DNA of 64,000 nucleotides from Legionella maioricensis (GCF_023618015.1 NZ_JAJKBJ010000011.1:1-64000), one strand, 5' to 3'; counted from the stretch's first letter, positions 1 through 11,032 are shown. Notes: generated by a model not told the origin, from the sequence alone. Made by a program: numbers and translations.

Positions 1-19
1 TTAAAATCAATAAGTTATA

Positions 20-425
20 TGGTGGAGGCGGCGGGAATCGAACCCGCGTCCGCAAATCCTCTGCCTTTGGTTCTACATGCGTAGCCTTGTCATTTGATTT
101 AACTGTGGACTCTCCGACGGGCAGGATAGTACACAGCGATTCCCTGAGTTTCGCATCTTAACCCGGGATGGATTAAGACACTAGCTTATCTTCTATGACC
201 GTTGATTCGATACCGATAAGCGAGCTCGGTCAACGGGGCACTGGGGTTTAGGCCAGTACACATTGCTTCCACTAAGATTGATTATGCTGCAATAGCACCC
301 TCAAAATCAGCTTCTGCGAAGTTTGCATCGTTTGCATTTATATTTATTGAGCCTGATTTACGAGAGTTCTCATTCTCGGCATGCACCTCTGGTTTTGCAA
401 CCCACGTCGAAGCCAGGTCGCCCCC
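20..425 (-). ncRNA. ssrA: transfer-messenger RNA (tmRNA)
   Basis: Rescues stalled ribosomes by acting first as tRNA-Ala, then as an mRNA for a degradation tag. On the minus strand the 5' end reads GGGGGCGACC and pairs over seven base pairs (one G-U) with the 3' CGCCUCC preceding ACCA. The T-arm motif GGTTCGATTCC lies just before the 3' end, which encodes CCA. The tag reading frame at 335-282 begins at a GCA resume codon and reads ANDANFAEADFEGAIAA before TAA. Both the tRNA-like ends and the tag frame are visible, so the call is firm. The tag is longer than the roughly ten residues encoded in E. coli. Confidence 0.97.
282..335 (-). other. tmRNA proteolysis tag reading frame
   Basis: Internal open frame of the tmRNA: 17 codons plus TAA, starting at GCA. 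The tag ends in Ala-Ala, the hydrophobic C-terminal degron recognised by ClpXP-type proteases in known systems. Charging of the tmRNA adds one extra Ala in front. Confidence 0.9.
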
Positions 426-520
426 AATTCTGTACACTTTAATTATAACATAAAATGAAGAAGTATAAGCAGCTTCTTATTAAATTCTCATCAACATTAG
501 CCTTTTTCTTGAAAAGTGGT

Positions 521-604
521 GAAAAACTGTTGTCTTTGCAAATGAAGTGAAACAATCCAGATCTGAGTTTTATCTGCTTCGCTAACGCTCGCAAAGACGG
601 TTTC
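521..604. repeat. Dispersed palindromic repeat, family A (copy 1)
   Basis: Two inverted arms ending in AACTGTTGTCTTTGC and GCAAAGACGGTTT flank a centre with GCTTCGCTAACGCTC. The same arms recur more compactly at 10646-10689. It lies in the 218-bp space between tmRNA and the prlC 3' end, where I see no gene. Confidence 0.6.
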
Positions 605-643
605 TTATCGGCTTTTATAAAAGGCTAAGGTCCACTCTGAACT

Positions 644-2659
644 TTACAAAATCCCATTATGTCTTAAGAGGGCATCAACGGTAGCCGCACGGCCTCTGAA
701 TTCTTTATAGGCTTCTGCTGCTTTCTTGGATCCGCCGACTTCTAAAATGAATTTTAGAAAATCCTGTCCTGTTTTTTGATTAAATACCCCTTCCTCTTCA
801 AAACGGGAGAAAGCATCGCTGGAAAGCACTTCGGCCCAACTGTAGCTGTAGTAACCTGCGGCATAGCCTCCGCCGAAAATATGGCTGAAACTGTGTTGAA
901 AGCGGTTATAGGGAGCAATGGGAACGATGCTGGTTTTAGATCGCACGTTGGATAAAATATCAGTAACAAAGGATTCATTACTTGCTTCATATTCTTGATG
1001 AATACGAAAATCAAATAAAGAAAATTCGATTTGTCTTAACATGGCCATTGCCGATTGAAAATTCTTTGCCGCCAGTAATCGTTCAAATATTGGGGCAGGA
1101 AGAACTTCTCCGGTTTCCACATGAGAGGTCAGCAAAGAAAGAGCTCCTTCCTCCCAGCACCAGTTTTCGAAAAACTGGCTGGGTAATTCCACGGCATCCC
1201 ATTCCACGCCATTAATGCCTGAACTGCTCAGGAAATCAACCTGAGTCAGAATATGATGCAAGCAGTGACCAAACTCATGGAATAAAGTGATGACCTCTTC
1301 ATGAGAAAGCATTGCCGGTTTATCTTCAGAAGTTTTGGCAAAATTGCAGGTCAATGTGGCAATGGGCCGCTGGATGTGGCCGTCTGCTAATTTTCGGCGA
1401 CTTTGCAAAGAGTCCATCCATGCCCCACCTCGTTTATGAGGTCTGGCGTATAAATCCGTGTAGATAAAACCACGGGTTTGATTGTGTTCATCAATCACCC
1501 CGTAACATTGAACGTCTTTATGCCAAACATCAACACCTTTAATTTCCTCAATAGTCATCCCATATAATTTATTGGCAATGTCGAACAAACCTTGCATGAC
1601 TTTAGGTTGGGGGAAATAAGGGCGTAACTCTTCTTGAGACAAGGTATACAAATCCTGTCTTCTTTTTTCTGACAAATAACCGACGTCCCAAGGTTGTATT
1701 TGGTTCAAGTGAAATTTGTCTGCGGCAAACTGGGTCAATTGGTTGAATTCATTTTGGGCTTGATGAAGTGCTTTGTTGATCAAATCTTCCATAAACTCAA
1801 TCACTTGATCCGGTGATTCGGCCATTTTGGTGGCCAAAGACAGTTCGGCATAATTATTGAAGCCTAAAAGCTGGGCTTTTTCATGTCTTAGCGCCAAAAT
1901 TTCATTGATCAACGGCGTATTATCATATTTCCCGGCGGTTGGGCCTTGCTCAGAAGCACGGGTCACATAGGCCTGGTGCATTTCTTCCCGTAGACTACGG
2001 TCTTCGGCATAGCTCATTACAGCAAGATAGCAAGGAAACTCAAGGGTTAAGACATGCCCTGGCAAGCCCTTTTCCACGGCCAATGCTTTGGCGGTATTTA
2101 AAGCATGCTCAGGCAAGCCCGCCAGACGTTTTGGGTCGGTAATGTGTAGCGTAAATGCTTGTGTAGCATCAAGGATGTTATTACTAAATTGATTGGATAA
2201 TTCATCTAAACGCGCTTGAATGGCTTCGAAGCGTTTTTTATTCTCTTTAGACAAAGCAACCCCGGATAATTCAAAATCACGAATGTTATCGGCAATGATT
2301 TTTTGCTGGGCCGGCTCCAAATGTTCCGTATCAATGGATTTAATGGCTTCGTATAATTGATGATTGTGGCCAATTGCCGCTTCATAAGCTGACAACAAAG
2401 GCAGGCAGGCTTCATAACAGTCACGTAATGCCGGCGAGTCCATCACTCCATGTAAATGTGACAGGGGGGACCAAAAACGTTCAAGCTCATCAGCCAAATC
2501 GTCTAAGGGATACATTAAATTATCCCAGGTATAATAATGATTTTCTTTAAGTAAGCGCTGAATTTGCTCTAAATGGTTTTTCAACATGGCTTCAAGGTGG
2601 TCCTTAAATCCATCTACATCAATATGGCTAAATTGTGGTAATCCGATAGTTGCTGACAT
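644..2659 (-). CDS. prlC: Oligopeptidase A, M3 zinc metallopeptidase
   Basis: Cytoplasmic thimet-type peptidase that degrades short peptides, including cleaved signal peptides. The 671-aa protein is close to the roughly 680 residues of E. coli OpdA/PrlC. The gluzincin motif HEFGH (His461, His465 as zinc ligands, Glu462 as catalytic base) is intact. The third ligand is expected in the downstream VELPSQ segment (Glu491). The helical N-terminal half and the C-terminal segment with SHIFGGGYAAGYYSY are typical of the family. It is a single gene facing the tmRNA, separated by a repeat-containing spacer. Assignment to OpdA rather than to Dcp rests on the C-terminal pattern and the length. Confidence 0.93.
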   Translation of the reverse strand: MSATIGLPQFSHIDVDGFKDHLEAMLKNHLEQIQRLLKENHYYTWDNLMYPLDDLADELERFWSPLSHLHGVMDSPALRDCYEACLPLLSAYEAAIGHNHQLYEAIKSIDTEHLEPAQQKIIADNIRDFELSGVALSKENKKRFEAIQARLDELSNQFSNNILDATQAFTLHITDPKRLAGLPEHALNTAKALAVEKGLPGHVLTLEFPCYLAVMSYAEDRSLREEMHQAYVTRASEQGPTAGKYDNTPLINEILALRHEKAQLLGFNNYAELSLATKMAESPDQVIEFMEDLINKALHQAQNEFNQLTQFAADKFHLNQIQPWDVGYLSEKRRQDLYTLSQEELRPYFPQPKVMQGLFDIANKLYGMTIEEIKGVDVWHKDVQCYGVIDEHNQTRGFIYTDLYARPHKRGGAWMDSLQSRRKLADGHIQRPIATLTCNFAKTSEDKPAMLSHEEVITLFHEFGHCLHHILTQVDFLSSSGINGVEWDAVELPSQFFENWCWEEGALSLLTSHVETGEVLPAPIFERLLAAKNFQSAMAMLRQIEFSLFDFRIHQEYEASNESFVTDILSNVRSKTSIVPIAPYNRFQHSFSHIFGGGYAAGYYSYSWAEVLSSDAFSRFEEEGVFNQKTGQDFLKFILEVGGSKKAAEAYKEFRGRAATVDALLRHNGIL

Positions 2660-2734
2660 GTTAGGCCTTCTGAAATTAATGCATGATTAAAAGCATAGCA
2701 TTCAATTGCAGAAGGCTCTATAACTTTAAACTGA

Positions 2735-4054
2735 TTAGACGAATGAATACCGTTCTGAGGCGAGAAAATCTTCTTCGGAAGTTAATTTCTGCTCATACGA
2801 TAAGGAGGAATCCTCTTTGGGTTTGCAGGCAAAAAAGCCCAGCGTTGCGACATTGGATGGTCTTTCCACAGCATCATTAGGCCTGTATTGCTCCAGTCGG
2901 AGTGTTAAGGTATAACTGGCTACCCAAATCGCAATTAATAACAAGGCACCTATAAAAGGAATCACCGGGTTAACTGCAAACATCGGAAGAGCAAAACACA
3001 TGGCGATAAATACCGCGGTGGTGGTGGCAACAGAAAGACCTAAACGCAGTTTTTCAAATTCTATGCGGTGGGTGATGAAGTTTTGATGGTCTTGAATTGC
3101 TCTTCTCTTCTCGGGATTTTCTTCCTTTTGCAACAGAGCGCTGTATTCTTGTTGTAATTTATATAATCGATTTAATTCAATGTAGGCACGCAAGCTGGTA
3201 TTGGCTATATCAAAAGCAAAAGCAAACAAGGTGACGTAAATAGAAAGAGGAGCTAAGGCGCCAATCAGAACAAAGCAGTTTAGTAATCCAACGGTAATCC
3301 ACACGCTGTCATTAGCCAGTTCAAACCAACGACGTTTTACTTGGGCTTCCAGGCGAGTCCACCACCCCAGATCTTTTTCCTTGTCGTCCATCCAGGGCCA
3401 GGGAATTGTATGTTTGACGAGAAGGAACAGATTGGTTGCAAAGCGGGGAATAAAAAAACACCAGGCCACATAGGCCAAAATAGGATTGGTGTATTTATCC
3501 AGTAGACCTATTAAATTTCGATAGGTTTCTGAACCCGTACCCACCAGATCCAGAAAATTTAAAACCCGCTTACTGCGTGTAAAGAGAAGCCTGAACCAGT
3601 TGATCAGCGCGGTATTTTCTCGTACTTGTTGCGACAGCGATAAGCCCACCTGGATGCTGACCTGCGGTTGGGGCGTAAAGATGTATCCACCCATTTCTCT
3701 TAAGAGCCCCCGGTACACCTCCTGGTGTCGGCGTAAACGCGCCACTTCACGAGGAACAATTAAATAATGAAGGTGGAGGTGCTCCAATAATTCAGCAAAC
3801 ATTAAAGCAGCTGTTAATTGGTCAATGATTTGTTCTTTGTTGATTTGCCCGGGAAAAGAAAAGTGATGCCTTAATTGATTGCATAAAATGCTGTATTCCA
3901 TATTCAGCACGGGATGCATAGAAACTACTTTAGAATAAAAATCAGGCCCTAGCCGTTTAACGCGTGCATCAAAGGTCCAGTTTAATGAATGGTCCTCTGC
4001 AGGCAAAGGCAGTTCTAGAAAATGGGTTCGTAAATGTCTAATAACTGGCGTCAT
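2735..4054 (-). CDS. Unknown multi-pass membrane protein, 439 aa
   Basis: Function not recognised. The N-terminal 180 residues are soluble and helix-rich. Hydrophobic segments follow at about 190-213, 250-285 and 338-384, separated by charged stretches including a KEENPEKRR segment likely to be coiled coil near 300-330. The tail after 385 is soluble, Ser/Glu-rich and ends SEEDFLASERYSFV. The start is supported by AGGAAAT just upstream of the ATG. It sits between prlC and tkt on the opposite strand from tkt, and from memory L. pneumophila has an uncharacterised gene at this place. A conserved Legionella inner-membrane protein or a Dot/Icm substrate are both possible; the sequence does not decide. 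Confidence 0.8.
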   Translation of the reverse strand: MTPVIRHLRTHFLELPLPAEDHSLNWTFDARVKRLGPDFYSKVVSMHPVLNMEYSILCNQLRHHFSFPGQINKEQIIDQLTAALMFAELLEHLHLHYLIVPREVARLRRHQEVYRGLLREMGGYIFTPQPQVSIQVGLSLSQQVRENTALINWFRLLFTRSKRVLNFLDLVGTGSETYRNLIGLLDKYTNPILAYVAWCFFIPRFATNLFLLVKHTIPWPWMDDKEKDLGWWTRLEAQVKRRWFELANDSVWITVGLLNCFVLIGALAPLSIYVTLFAFAFDIANTSLRAYIELNRLYKLQQEYSALLQKEENPEKRRAIQDHQNFITHRIEFEKLRLGLSVATTTAVFIAMCFALPMFAVNPVIPFIGALLLIAIWVASYTLTLRLEQYRPNDAVERPSNVATLGFFACKPKEDSSLSYEQKLTSEEDFLASERYSFV

Positions 4055-4302
4055 GATTTCCTAAACTTATTCTTGGGATATCAATTTTATTTTTATTTTG
4101 TATTTTGCTGTCCGTAAAACCCCAGCTCCAACTTAAAGTTGAAAAACGGCAGCATTATGCCAAAAAATAAACAAAAAGTAAAATTTTAAAAACATTGCGC
4201 TATAAAATTTACATTAGTTATTAGTAAAATTAAACTGTTTTCTTGCTGATTTATGCCTTCTGAGCGACAATAGCGCCTCGGTTTAAATGCAGAAGAGTAC
4301 GC

Positions 4303-6309
4303 ATGAATCTTTCCAGAGAACTAGCCAATGCCTTGCGCATATTGAGTGTTGATGCGGTTAACCAAGCCCAATCAGGCCATCCGGGGATGCCCTTGGGTAT
4401 GGCAGATATAGCCACCGTGTTATGGAAAAAATTCTTAAAATTCAATCCTAAGAATCCTTATTGGTTTAACCGGGACCGTTTTGTCTTGTCAAATGGCCAT
4501 GGTTCGATGCTGCTCTACTCCTTATTACATCTGACCGGTTACAGTCTATCCATTGACGAACTTAAAAATTTTCGTCAGCTCAACTCTAAAACCCCTGGCC
4601 ATCCCGAACTGGGGCATACGCCAGGAGTAGAAACCACAACCGGCCCCTTGGGGCAAGGATTGGCCAATTCAGTGGGCATGGCTCTTGCCGAGCGCGTTCT
4701 CGCCAGCCAATATAATCGCAATGAGCTTAACCTGGTAGATCATTATACTTATGCTTTTGCCGGTGATGGCTGCCTCATGGAAGGTATTTCCCACGAAGCC
4801 TGTTCTTTAGCCGGCACTTTAGGCTTGGGTAAACTGATTGTTTTTTACGACGATAATGGCATTTCTATTGATGGCAAAGTGGAGTCCTGGTTTACCGATG
4901 ATACGGCCTCCCGTTTTAGAGCGTACAATTGGCAAGTCATCGAGGCGATAGACGGCCATGATATGGATGCTATCGAACAAGCCATTATTAAGGCTCGTGC
5001 CAATACCACCCAACCCAGCTTAATCATCTGTAAAACCGTCATCGGCTTAGGTTCTTCTGTCGCCGGGAGTGAGAAATCACACGGTTCCCCATTAAGCGCT
5101 GATGATATCCTCAAAGTCCGGGAGTTTTTTAACTGGCAGCATGCTCCTTTTGAAATTCCTGATTCCATTTATCAACAATGGAGTCACGTAAAACAAGGGG
5201 AACAGGAAGAACAACAATGGTTGATGCTGCAGCAGAAGTACCAACAGCTTCATCCTAAAGAAAACTATGAATTTTTACGCCGCATTAACGGCGATCTGCC
5301 GGATAATTGGCAAGAAGATACTGCTGCGTTCTTAAAACAATGCCTCAATAATGAGAAAGCCATTGCTACCCGTAAAGCCTCTCAACAATGCATTGAGCAT
5401 TTCGCGGCCTTATTACCCGAAATGTTTGGTGGCTCAGCTGATCTGACTGGTTCCAATAACACGGACTGGTCAGGCAGCAAAGCCATTTCAGCCCAAGATT
5501 TTTCGGGCAATTATCTGTACTACGGCGTGCGTGAATTTGCTATGGCAGCTATAATGAATGGATTAGCAGTACACGGCGGATTTATTCCTTATGGTGGAAC
5601 CTTCCTGGTTTTTGCTGATTACGCGCGCAATGCAGTGCGCTTAAGTGCATTGATGAAACAACGAGTAATTTATGTATTTACTCATGACTCAATTGGCTTA
5701 GGTGAAGATGGCCCAACCCATCAACCTGTAGAACATGCTGCGATGTTACGAATGACCCCGAACATGACTGTATGGCGGCCTGCTGATTTAATGGAAACCG
5801 CCGTGGCATGGCAACAAGCTCTGGAACAGCATAATGGACCCAGTTCATTATTGCTCTCCCGACAAAACTTACCTGCCTTGCCACACGCTTCTGAAGCGGC
5901 TGAATTAATTAAAAAAGGCGGTTATATTATTGTTGACTGTGAAGGAAAGCCAGATGCCATCCTCATCTCAACGGGTTCTGAGGTCCAATTGGCCATCGCA
6001 GCTGCAGAACAGGTTAAATCCCAGGGACTAAAGGTAAGAGTGGTTTCTATGCCTTGTGGCGAGCGATTCCTGGCACAAGACCGTGATTATAGAAATCAGG
6101 TGTTACCTGAAGACGTTCGCATCCGTATCGCAATAGAAGCAGCCAGTAGTGCTTACTGGTATCAATTTGTTGGCTTGGACGGTGCAGTAATCGGTTTGGA
6201 CTGTTTTGGCGTTTCAGCTCCAGCCGCACATGCGTACAACTTTTTAGGAATTACTGTAGAAAAAATAATTCAGACCCTGGATACATTAACAAAACAAACC
6301 ATCGTGTAA
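4303..6309 (+). CDS. tkt: Transketolase
   Basis: Thiamine-diphosphate enzyme of the pentose phosphate pathway that moves two-carbon ketol units between sugar phosphates. The 668-aa length matches bacterial transketolases. Visible motifs are the substrate-binding GHPGMPLG near the N-terminus, the ThDP/metal motif beginning GDGCLMEG and ending with FYDDN, and the Pyr-domain segment [20 protein letters not shown]. It is the first gene of a forward run tkt-gap-pgk-pyk, placing non-oxidative pentose phosphate reactions and lower glycolysis together. A 61-bp spacer separates it from gap. The 248 bp upstream is AT-rich and presumably carries the cluster promoter. Confidence 0.97.
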   Translation: MNLSRELANALRILSVDAVNQAQSGHPGMPLGMADIATVLWKKFLKFNPKNPYWFNRDRFVLSNGHGSMLLYSLLHLTGYSLSIDELKNFRQLNSKTPGHPELGHTPGVETTTGPLGQGLANSVGMALAERVLASQYNRNELNLVDHYTYAFAGDGCLMEGISHEACSLAGTLGLGKLIVFYDDNGISIDGKVESWFTDDTASRFRAYNWQVIEAIDGHDMDAIEQAIIKARANTTQPSLIICKTVIGLGSSVAGSEKSHGSPLSADDILKVREFFNWQHAPFEIPDSIYQQWSHVKQGEQEEQQWLMLQQKYQQLHPKENYEFLRRINGDLPDNWQEDTAAFLKQCLNNEKAIATRKASQQCIEHFAALLPEMFGGSADLTGSNNTDWSGSKAISAQDFSGNYLYYGVREFAMAAIMNGLAVHGGFIPYGGTFLVFADYARNAVRLSALMKQRVIYVFTHDSIGLGEDGPTHQPVEHAAMLRMTPNMTVWRPADLMETAVAWQQALEQHNGPSSLLLSRQNLPALPHASEAAELIKKGGYIIVDCEGKPDAILISTGSEVQLAIAAAEQVKSQGLKVRVVSMPCGERFLAQDRDYRNQVLPEDVRIRIAIEAASSAYWYQFVGLDGAVIGLDCFGVSAPAAHAYNFLGITVEKIIQTLDTLTKQTIV

Positions 6310-6370
6310 CACGCTAGATTTTGTAATTTGTAAAAAGAATAGCGAGAACACCTTAACTCGGAGAAGTACT

Positions 6371-7363
6371 ATGGCAATACGAGTCGCAATTAATGGCTAT
6401 GGCCGAATTGGTCGTTGCATTTTAAGATCGATTTTTGAATCCAATAGACAAAATGAATTTGACGTGGTTGCAATCAATGATCTGTCAGGTATCGATGTCA
6501 CTGCACACCTTACCCGTTTTGATTCAACCCATGGTTCTTTTGCATCGGATGTCAGTGTTGAAGGCAACATGCTGATTGTTGATGGACATGCCATTCAAGT
6601 TCTGGCGCAACGTGATCCCAAGAATCTGCCCTGGAAAGAACTGAATATTGATTTGGTTCTGGAATGTACCGGCTATTTTACCGATCGTGAATCCGCCATG
6701 CAGCATATTACTGCCGGCGCTAAAAAAGTATTAATTTCAGCTCCTGGCAAAGGGGTGGATGCCACTATAGTTTATGGTGTTAACCATTCCGTGCTCAAAA
6801 ATTCTGACATCATTGTTTCTAATGCTTCTTGCACGACAAACTGCCTGGCTCCGGTCGTCAAACCATTAAATGATGCCATAGGCATTGAACATGGCTTACT
6901 GAATACCGTCCATGCGTACACTAACGATCAAATGTTATTGGATGGCAGCCATGAGGATTTACGCCGTGCTCGTTCCGCAACTCAGTCCATCATTCCGACT
7001 AAAACCGGTGCAGCTTCTGCCGTAGGTCTGGTATTACCTGAATTAGCAGGAAAACTGGATGGTTTTGCCATGCGCGTTCCTGTTCTTAACGTATCCGTTA
7101 TTGATTTAACGTTTACCAGCCGACGAGAAACAACAGTGGCCGAAGTGAATGATATAGTACGTAATGCGAAAAGCCGCATCTTACAAATTAATGAAGATCC
7201 TTTGGTTTCTTGTGATTTCAACCATAACTCTGCTTCAGCTATTTTTGATGCCACTCAAACTAAAGTATTAGGCAATTTGGTCAAGGTAGTTGCATGGTAT
7301 GACAACGAATGGGGATTCTCTAATCGTATGATTGATACGGCACACCAAATGATGAATTGTTAA
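6371..7363 (+). CDS. gap: Glyceraldehyde-3-phosphate dehydrogenase (type I)
   Basis: Oxidises and phosphorylates glyceraldehyde-3-phosphate to 1,3-bisphosphoglycerate with NAD. The 330-aa protein opens with the nucleotide-binding INGYGRIGR. The aspartate of AINDL suggests NAD preference. The catalytic cysteine is Cys154 in [12 protein letters not shown], and [15 protein letters not shown] and [12 protein letters not shown] are all present. The HAYT and RRARSA pattern favours GAPDH over the close paralogue erythrose-4-phosphate dehydrogenase (Epd), though Epd-like activity cannot be excluded. AACTCGGAGAAG precedes the ATG. pgk follows after 10 bp. Confidence 0.93.
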   Translation: MAIRVAINGYGRIGRCILRSIFESNRQNEFDVVAINDLSGIDVTAHLTRFDSTHGSFASDVSVEGNMLIVDGHAIQVLAQRDPKNLPWKELNIDLVLECTGYFTDRESAMQHITAGAKKVLISAPGKGVDATIVYGVNHSVLKNSDIIVSNASCTTNCLAPVVKPLNDAIGIEHGLLNTVHAYTNDQMLLDGSHEDLRRARSATQSIIPTKTGAASAVGLVLPELAGKLDGFAMRVPVLNVSVIDLTFTSRRETTVAEVNDIVRNAKSRILQINEDPLVSCDFNHNSASAIFDATQTKVLGNLVKVVAWYDNEWGFSNRMIDTAHQMMNC

Positions 7364-7373
7364 GGGATAACTA

Positions 7374-8564
7374 ATGAATCTGATTAAAATGAGCGATGTA
7401 GACCTGAAAGGTAAACGGGTTTTAATTCGCGAAGATTTAAATGTCCCCATTAAAGAGGGGATAATAACCAGCGACCAGAGACTGCAGGCGGCATTACCTA
7501 CCCTGCAGGCAGCACTGGACGCTGGTGCTGCGGTCATGGTGCTTTCGCACCTTGGCCGTCCCGAAGAAGGCAAATTTGAAAGTCGTTTCTCTTTGCAACC
7601 TATTGCAGATTATTTAAAACAAAATCTGAACTATCCTGTCCGCTTTGTTACTGATTATCTTGATGGTATAGAAGTAAAACCCGGTGAATTAGTTATTTGT
7701 GAAAACGTACGCTTTAATCCCGGTGAAAAAAGCAATGACACTACTCTGGCCAAAAAATTGGCAAAGTTATGTGACGTTTTTGTTATGGATGCCTTCGGTA
7801 CTGCTCATAGAGCACAGGCATCTACTTACGGTGTGGCACAGTATGCGCCAGTGGCAGTCGCAGGCCCCTTATTGGTAAGAGAACTTGAGGCCTTGCAACA
7901 GGTGCTGAAAAGCCCTCAAAGACCTATTGTGGCCATCGTGGGTGGGGCAAAGGTTTCATCCAAACTCAGTTTATTAAAACAATTAGTGGGCATGGTAGAC
8001 TACCTGATTCCCGGCGGAGGCATTGCCAATACGTTTCTCAAAGCCCAAGGTTTTGAGGTGGGTGTTTCTCTTTATGAACCCGAGTTATTGGACGAGGCGC
8101 GAACCATACTGGCTCTTGCTAAAGAAAAAGGCTGCCACATTCCTTTACCCTCGGATGTTGTCGTAGGTAAAACATTTAGTGAGCACTGCCCTGCGTTCAA
8201 TAAGTCTTTGGCAAATGTAGCAATTGACGATATGATTCTTGATATTGGCCCCATTACGATTAGCGATTATGTTGACATAATCGATATGGCTAAAACCATT
8301 ATCTGGAATGGTCCTGTAGGCGTATTTGAGTTTGCTCAATTTGCTTATGGAACACGAGCCCTGGCCATTGCCATCGCTGAAAGCGATGCATTTTCAATAG
8401 CTGGAGGCGGTGATACTTTGGCTGCTGTTGATCTTTATGATCTGAATCAGCAAATTTCTTATATTTCCACAGGAGGTGGGGCGTTTCTGGAGTACTTAGA
8501 AGGAAAATCCTTGCCAGCGGTCGCCATTTTGCAGGAGCGTGCTAAAGATGTTACGACGAACTAA
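7374..8564 (+). CDS. pgk: Phosphoglycerate kinase
   Basis: Transfers phosphate from 1,3-bisphosphoglycerate to ADP. The 396-aa length is usual. The N-terminal substrate signature [11 protein letters not shown], the [11 protein letters not shown] loop, the [10 protein letters not shown] segment, the hinge-region GGAKVSSKL and the nucleotide-binding WNGPVGVFE and GGGDTLAAV are all present. It is tightly packed in the tkt-gap-pgk-pyk operon: 10 bp after gap, and its 3' end overlaps the start of pyk by 17 bp, which implies translational coupling. Confidence 0.96.
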   Translation: MNLIKMSDVDLKGKRVLIREDLNVPIKEGIITSDQRLQAALPTLQAALDAGAAVMVLSHLGRPEEGKFESRFSLQPIADYLKQNLNYPVRFVTDYLDGIEVKPGELVICENVRFNPGEKSNDTTLAKKLAKLCDVFVMDAFGTAHRAQASTYGVAQYAPVAVAGPLLVRELEALQQVLKSPQRPIVAIVGGAKVSSKLSLLKQLVGMVDYLIPGGGIANTFLKAQGFEVGVSLYEPELLDEARTILALAKEKGCHIPLPSDVVVGKTFSEHCPAFNKSLANVAIDDMILDIGPITISDYVDIIDMAKTIIWNGPVGVFEFAQFAYGTRALAIAIAESDAFSIAGGGDTLAAVDLYDLNQQISYISTGGGAFLEYLEGKSLPAVAILQERAKDVTTN

Positions 8565-9975
8565 GATAGTTGCCACATTAGGCCCAACCAGTAATGACCC
8601 TGTAACGCTGCGCGCCATGCTCAGCGCCGGGGTCGATGTAGTGCGAATTAATTTCTCTCATGCTGATTCTTCTGCAGTGGAACTGATTGCCTCAGTACGC
8701 AAAATTGCTGAAGAATTAAATCATCCTCTGGCTGTTATGGCTGATTTACAAGGCCCTAAAATACGAATAGGCCGTTTCAAGAATAAATCGATCACTTTAG
8801 TCGATGGCCAGTCGTTTACTCTTGATTGCTCGTCCACTAATGCACTGGGTGATCTACAGGGGGTTTCGGTCGCCTATCCCAACCTGGCTAATGAACTATC
8901 AGTTGGGGATCACCTGCTACTCAATGATGGGGTAATTGAATTGGAAGTAACCCAAATCATTGCCACTAAAATTCACTGCATTGTTATTGAGGGCGGTGTA
9001 TTAACTGATCTTAAGGGAATAAATAGAAAAGGCGGCGGACTGGCTGCCCGGGCATTAACGGATAAAGACATTCAGGATATGCGCACAGCGGTCGAGGCGG
9101 AAGTTGATTACATCAGTTTATCTTTTGTAAAAGATGCTGCGGATATTCGTCATGCCCGATCATTAATGAATGAATTTGGGGCAAAAAAAACCCCCATTAT
9201 TGCTAAAATTGAACGAACTGAAGCCCTGGAACACCTGACCGATATTATTCATGAAGCCGATGCCATAATGGTGGCGCGCGGTGATTTGGGAGTAGAAGTT
9301 GGTGCGGCAGAAGTTCCTGCGATACAAAAGCATATTATCGAACAAACCCGCCTGCTGGATAAGGTGGTGATTACTGCAACCCAGATGATGGAGTCCATGA
9401 TCAGCAACCCGCAGCCTACTCGTGCTGAAGTTTCTGATGTTGCCAATGCCATCTTAGACGGTACAGATGCCGTCATGCTTTCAGCAGAAACTGCGAATGG
9501 TCTTTTCCCGGTAAAAGTGATCACTATGGTCAATAAAATTTGCCTGAGCGCCGAAAAGCATGCCAGTTTTTTCTATGATTCCGATTCGGAAAGCTGCCAT
9601 TATCAGCGCGCCGATCAAGCAATTGCTATGGCCACCATGCATGCAGCCAATCATTTTCCCATTCAGGCAATAGTGACCCTTACTGAATCAGGAGATACCG
9701 CTTTATGGATATCGCGACAGCACAGTACTGTCCCCATTTTTGCAGTATCAGCCAATAAACGAACTATTGGACGACTGAGTCTGGTTAATAACGTGTTCCC
9801 CATCTATGTGAATTATCATGAATTTAACCCCCTTGATTTGCATCAGCAAATCATTAATGAATTGGTGAACGCTAACCATCTTGAAAAGAAAGGCTTTGTC
9901 CTATTAACTCGAGGCAGACAAATAGGAACCCCGGGCGGAACTAATTGCATGGAAATTATTCAGATAGGAAAATAA
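8548..9975 (+). CDS. pyk: Pyruvate kinase
   Basis: Final ATP-yielding step of glycolysis. The 475-aa protein starts [13 protein letters not shown]. It contains the catalytic barrel motif with [22 protein letters not shown] and the [26 protein letters not shown] segment, and ends with a complete C-terminal allosteric-type domain ([13 protein letters not shown]). I place the start at the ATG at 8548, 11 nt after AGGAG, inside the 3' end of pgk. A GTG nine bases earlier is too close to that ribosome-binding site. Last gene of the glycolytic operon. Confidence 0.95.
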   Translation: MLRRTKIVATLGPTSNDPVTLRAMLSAGVDVVRINFSHADSSAVELIASVRKIAEELNHPLAVMADLQGPKIRIGRFKNKSITLVDGQSFTLDCSSTNALGDLQGVSVAYPNLANELSVGDHLLLNDGVIELEVTQIIATKIHCIVIEGGVLTDLKGINRKGGGLAARALTDKDIQDMRTAVEAEVDYISLSFVKDAADIRHARSLMNEFGAKKTPIIAKIERTEALEHLTDIIHEADAIMVARGDLGVEVGAAEVPAIQKHIIEQTRLLDKVVITATQMMESMISNPQPTRAEVSDVANAILDGTDAVMLSAETANGLFPVKVITMVNKICLSAEKHASFFYDSDSESCHYQRADQAIAMATMHAANHFPIQAIVTLTESGDTALWISRQHSTVPIFAVSANKRTIGRLSLVNNVFPIYVNYHEFNPLDLHQQIINELVNANHLEKKGFVLLTRGRQIGTPGGTNCMEIIQIGK

Positions 9976-10026
9976 AATACCTATGGGTTAGGTACTTCAG
10001 GGATTTGTTGAGACAAGGAAGAAAAA

Positions 10027-10608
10027 ATGAAAAATTGTTATTTAATATTAATGTTGCTGTTAAGCTTTTTTACGGTTAGCTCCTATGCAGCATCGAAGGA
10101 CCAGCCGATTATCTGTATACAAGAGTACGCTCTGTGCACTTCAGCACCTTGCATTCCAGATCCGAGAAATCCGGACTATGCTATTTGCTCTTGTGTTGTG
10201 GAGACAGGAGACAGCATCGGCTATCAAACGTGTGCAAAACGTGCTCCCCAAAAAGGACCGTTTAAAACAAGGCAATTATCATCGACTTTTTCTTTCAAGC
10301 AATTTAACACCAAAAAAAGCATGAGTTGCGCCCGTGGAAAACCGTGGACAGACTGTCTTGATGCCCCGTGTACCGTCAATCCCCGGGATAAAAAGAAAGC
10401 CATCTGCAGTTGTAAAATCAATCATGATCAGGATTTTGTGACTTTCGGAGGGGGCTGCGACGTTGCTACTTGCGCAACCGGTTTCTGGTCAGGGGCGACA
10501 ATCACTACGAGCAAGGCCTTGCGCAAATCACTGCTTGAAAAACTCAATATTACCCAAAATCCATGGCCAAATGGGAAGTGCTCCGGTGAGAAAATAAATA
10601 AACAATAG
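10027..10608 (+). CDS. Cys-rich exported protein with an internal duplication
   Basis: Not recognised by name. The first 21 residues form a clear signal peptide ending SSYA, so the product is exported. The mature 170 residues contain two copies of a cysteine pattern: an LC or DC, then PC, a PR(N/D) turn and a terminal AICSC. A longer cysteine-containing tail (GGGCDVATC) follows. Paired cysteines suggest a disulfide-bonded extracytoplasmic protein, which would suit the DsbA encoded in this window, but no partner is indicated. RBS AAGGAAG upstream. It stands alone between pyk and a repeat-filled spacer. Secretion beyond the periplasm is possible but unproven. Confidence 0.8.
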   Translation: MKNCYLILMLLLSFFTVSSYAASKDQPIICIQEYALCTSAPCIPDPRNPDYAICSCVVETGDSIGYQTCAKRAPQKGPFKTRQLSSTFSFKQFNTKKSMSCARGKPWTDCLDAPCTVNPRDKKKAICSCKINHDQDFVTFGGGCDVATCATGFWSGATITTSKALRKSLLEKLNITQNPWPNGKCSGEKINKQ

Positions 10609-10645
10609 CAGTTACTCAACCTTGAACTTTTTTTGAACATTGGCG

Positions 10646-10689
10646 AAAAACTGTCGTCTTTGCGAGCGTTAGCGAAGCAAAGACGGTTT
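10646..10689. repeat. Dispersed palindromic repeat, family A (copy 2)
   Basis: A compact hairpin: CGTCTTTGC at 10655-10663 pairs with GCAAAGACG at 10677-10685, with AGCGTTAGCGA between. Its arms match the element at 521-604, and a partial trace (AAAACTGTCGTCTTTTGC) occurs near 44647. Confidence 0.7.
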
Positions 10690-10701
10690 GTAAAAAAGGC
10701 C

Positions 10702-10815
10702 ATTCAGTATTCAGTATTCAGTATTCAGTATTCAGTATTCAGTATTCAGTATTCAGTATTCAGTATTCAGTATTCAGTATTCAGTATTCAGTATTCAGTA
10801 TTCAGTATTCAGTAT
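10702..10815. repeat. 7-bp tandem repeat (ATTCAGT), about 16 copies
   Basis: Perfect heptanucleotide repeat of 114 bp, immediately following a palindromic repeat and lying about 220 bp upstream of the next gene. Because 7 is not a multiple of 3, all frames through it remain open, producing a spurious small reading frame. Such arrays commonly vary in copy number between strains. Confidence 0.95.
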
Positions 10816-11032
10816 CGTCACATTAAAGTACTATTACAAAAATAGTACTTTAATGCTTACTAGAATCCATGCACTGAGAACTGCTACCCCTTAATTGGCT
10901 ATAAATGAAAATCATAATCATTTAAATTGTACTTTTTTAATTGACGATGCCCGCAATTTTGCTATCCTGCATCACTTTATTACAATGTGCCGCATACGGT
11001 ATATCCTAAAAGAAGAATAATAGAGGTGTATC

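Noticed and set aside
10702-10815. Possible CRISPR array
   Set aside because: The repeat is a 7-bp head-to-tail satellite without spacers. No other regularly spaced repeats exist in the window.
10633-10845. Open frame of 70 codons with a SVFSIQY repeat
   Set aside because: It is the translation of the 7-bp tandem repeat, has no ribosome-binding site and no sequence character outside the repeat.
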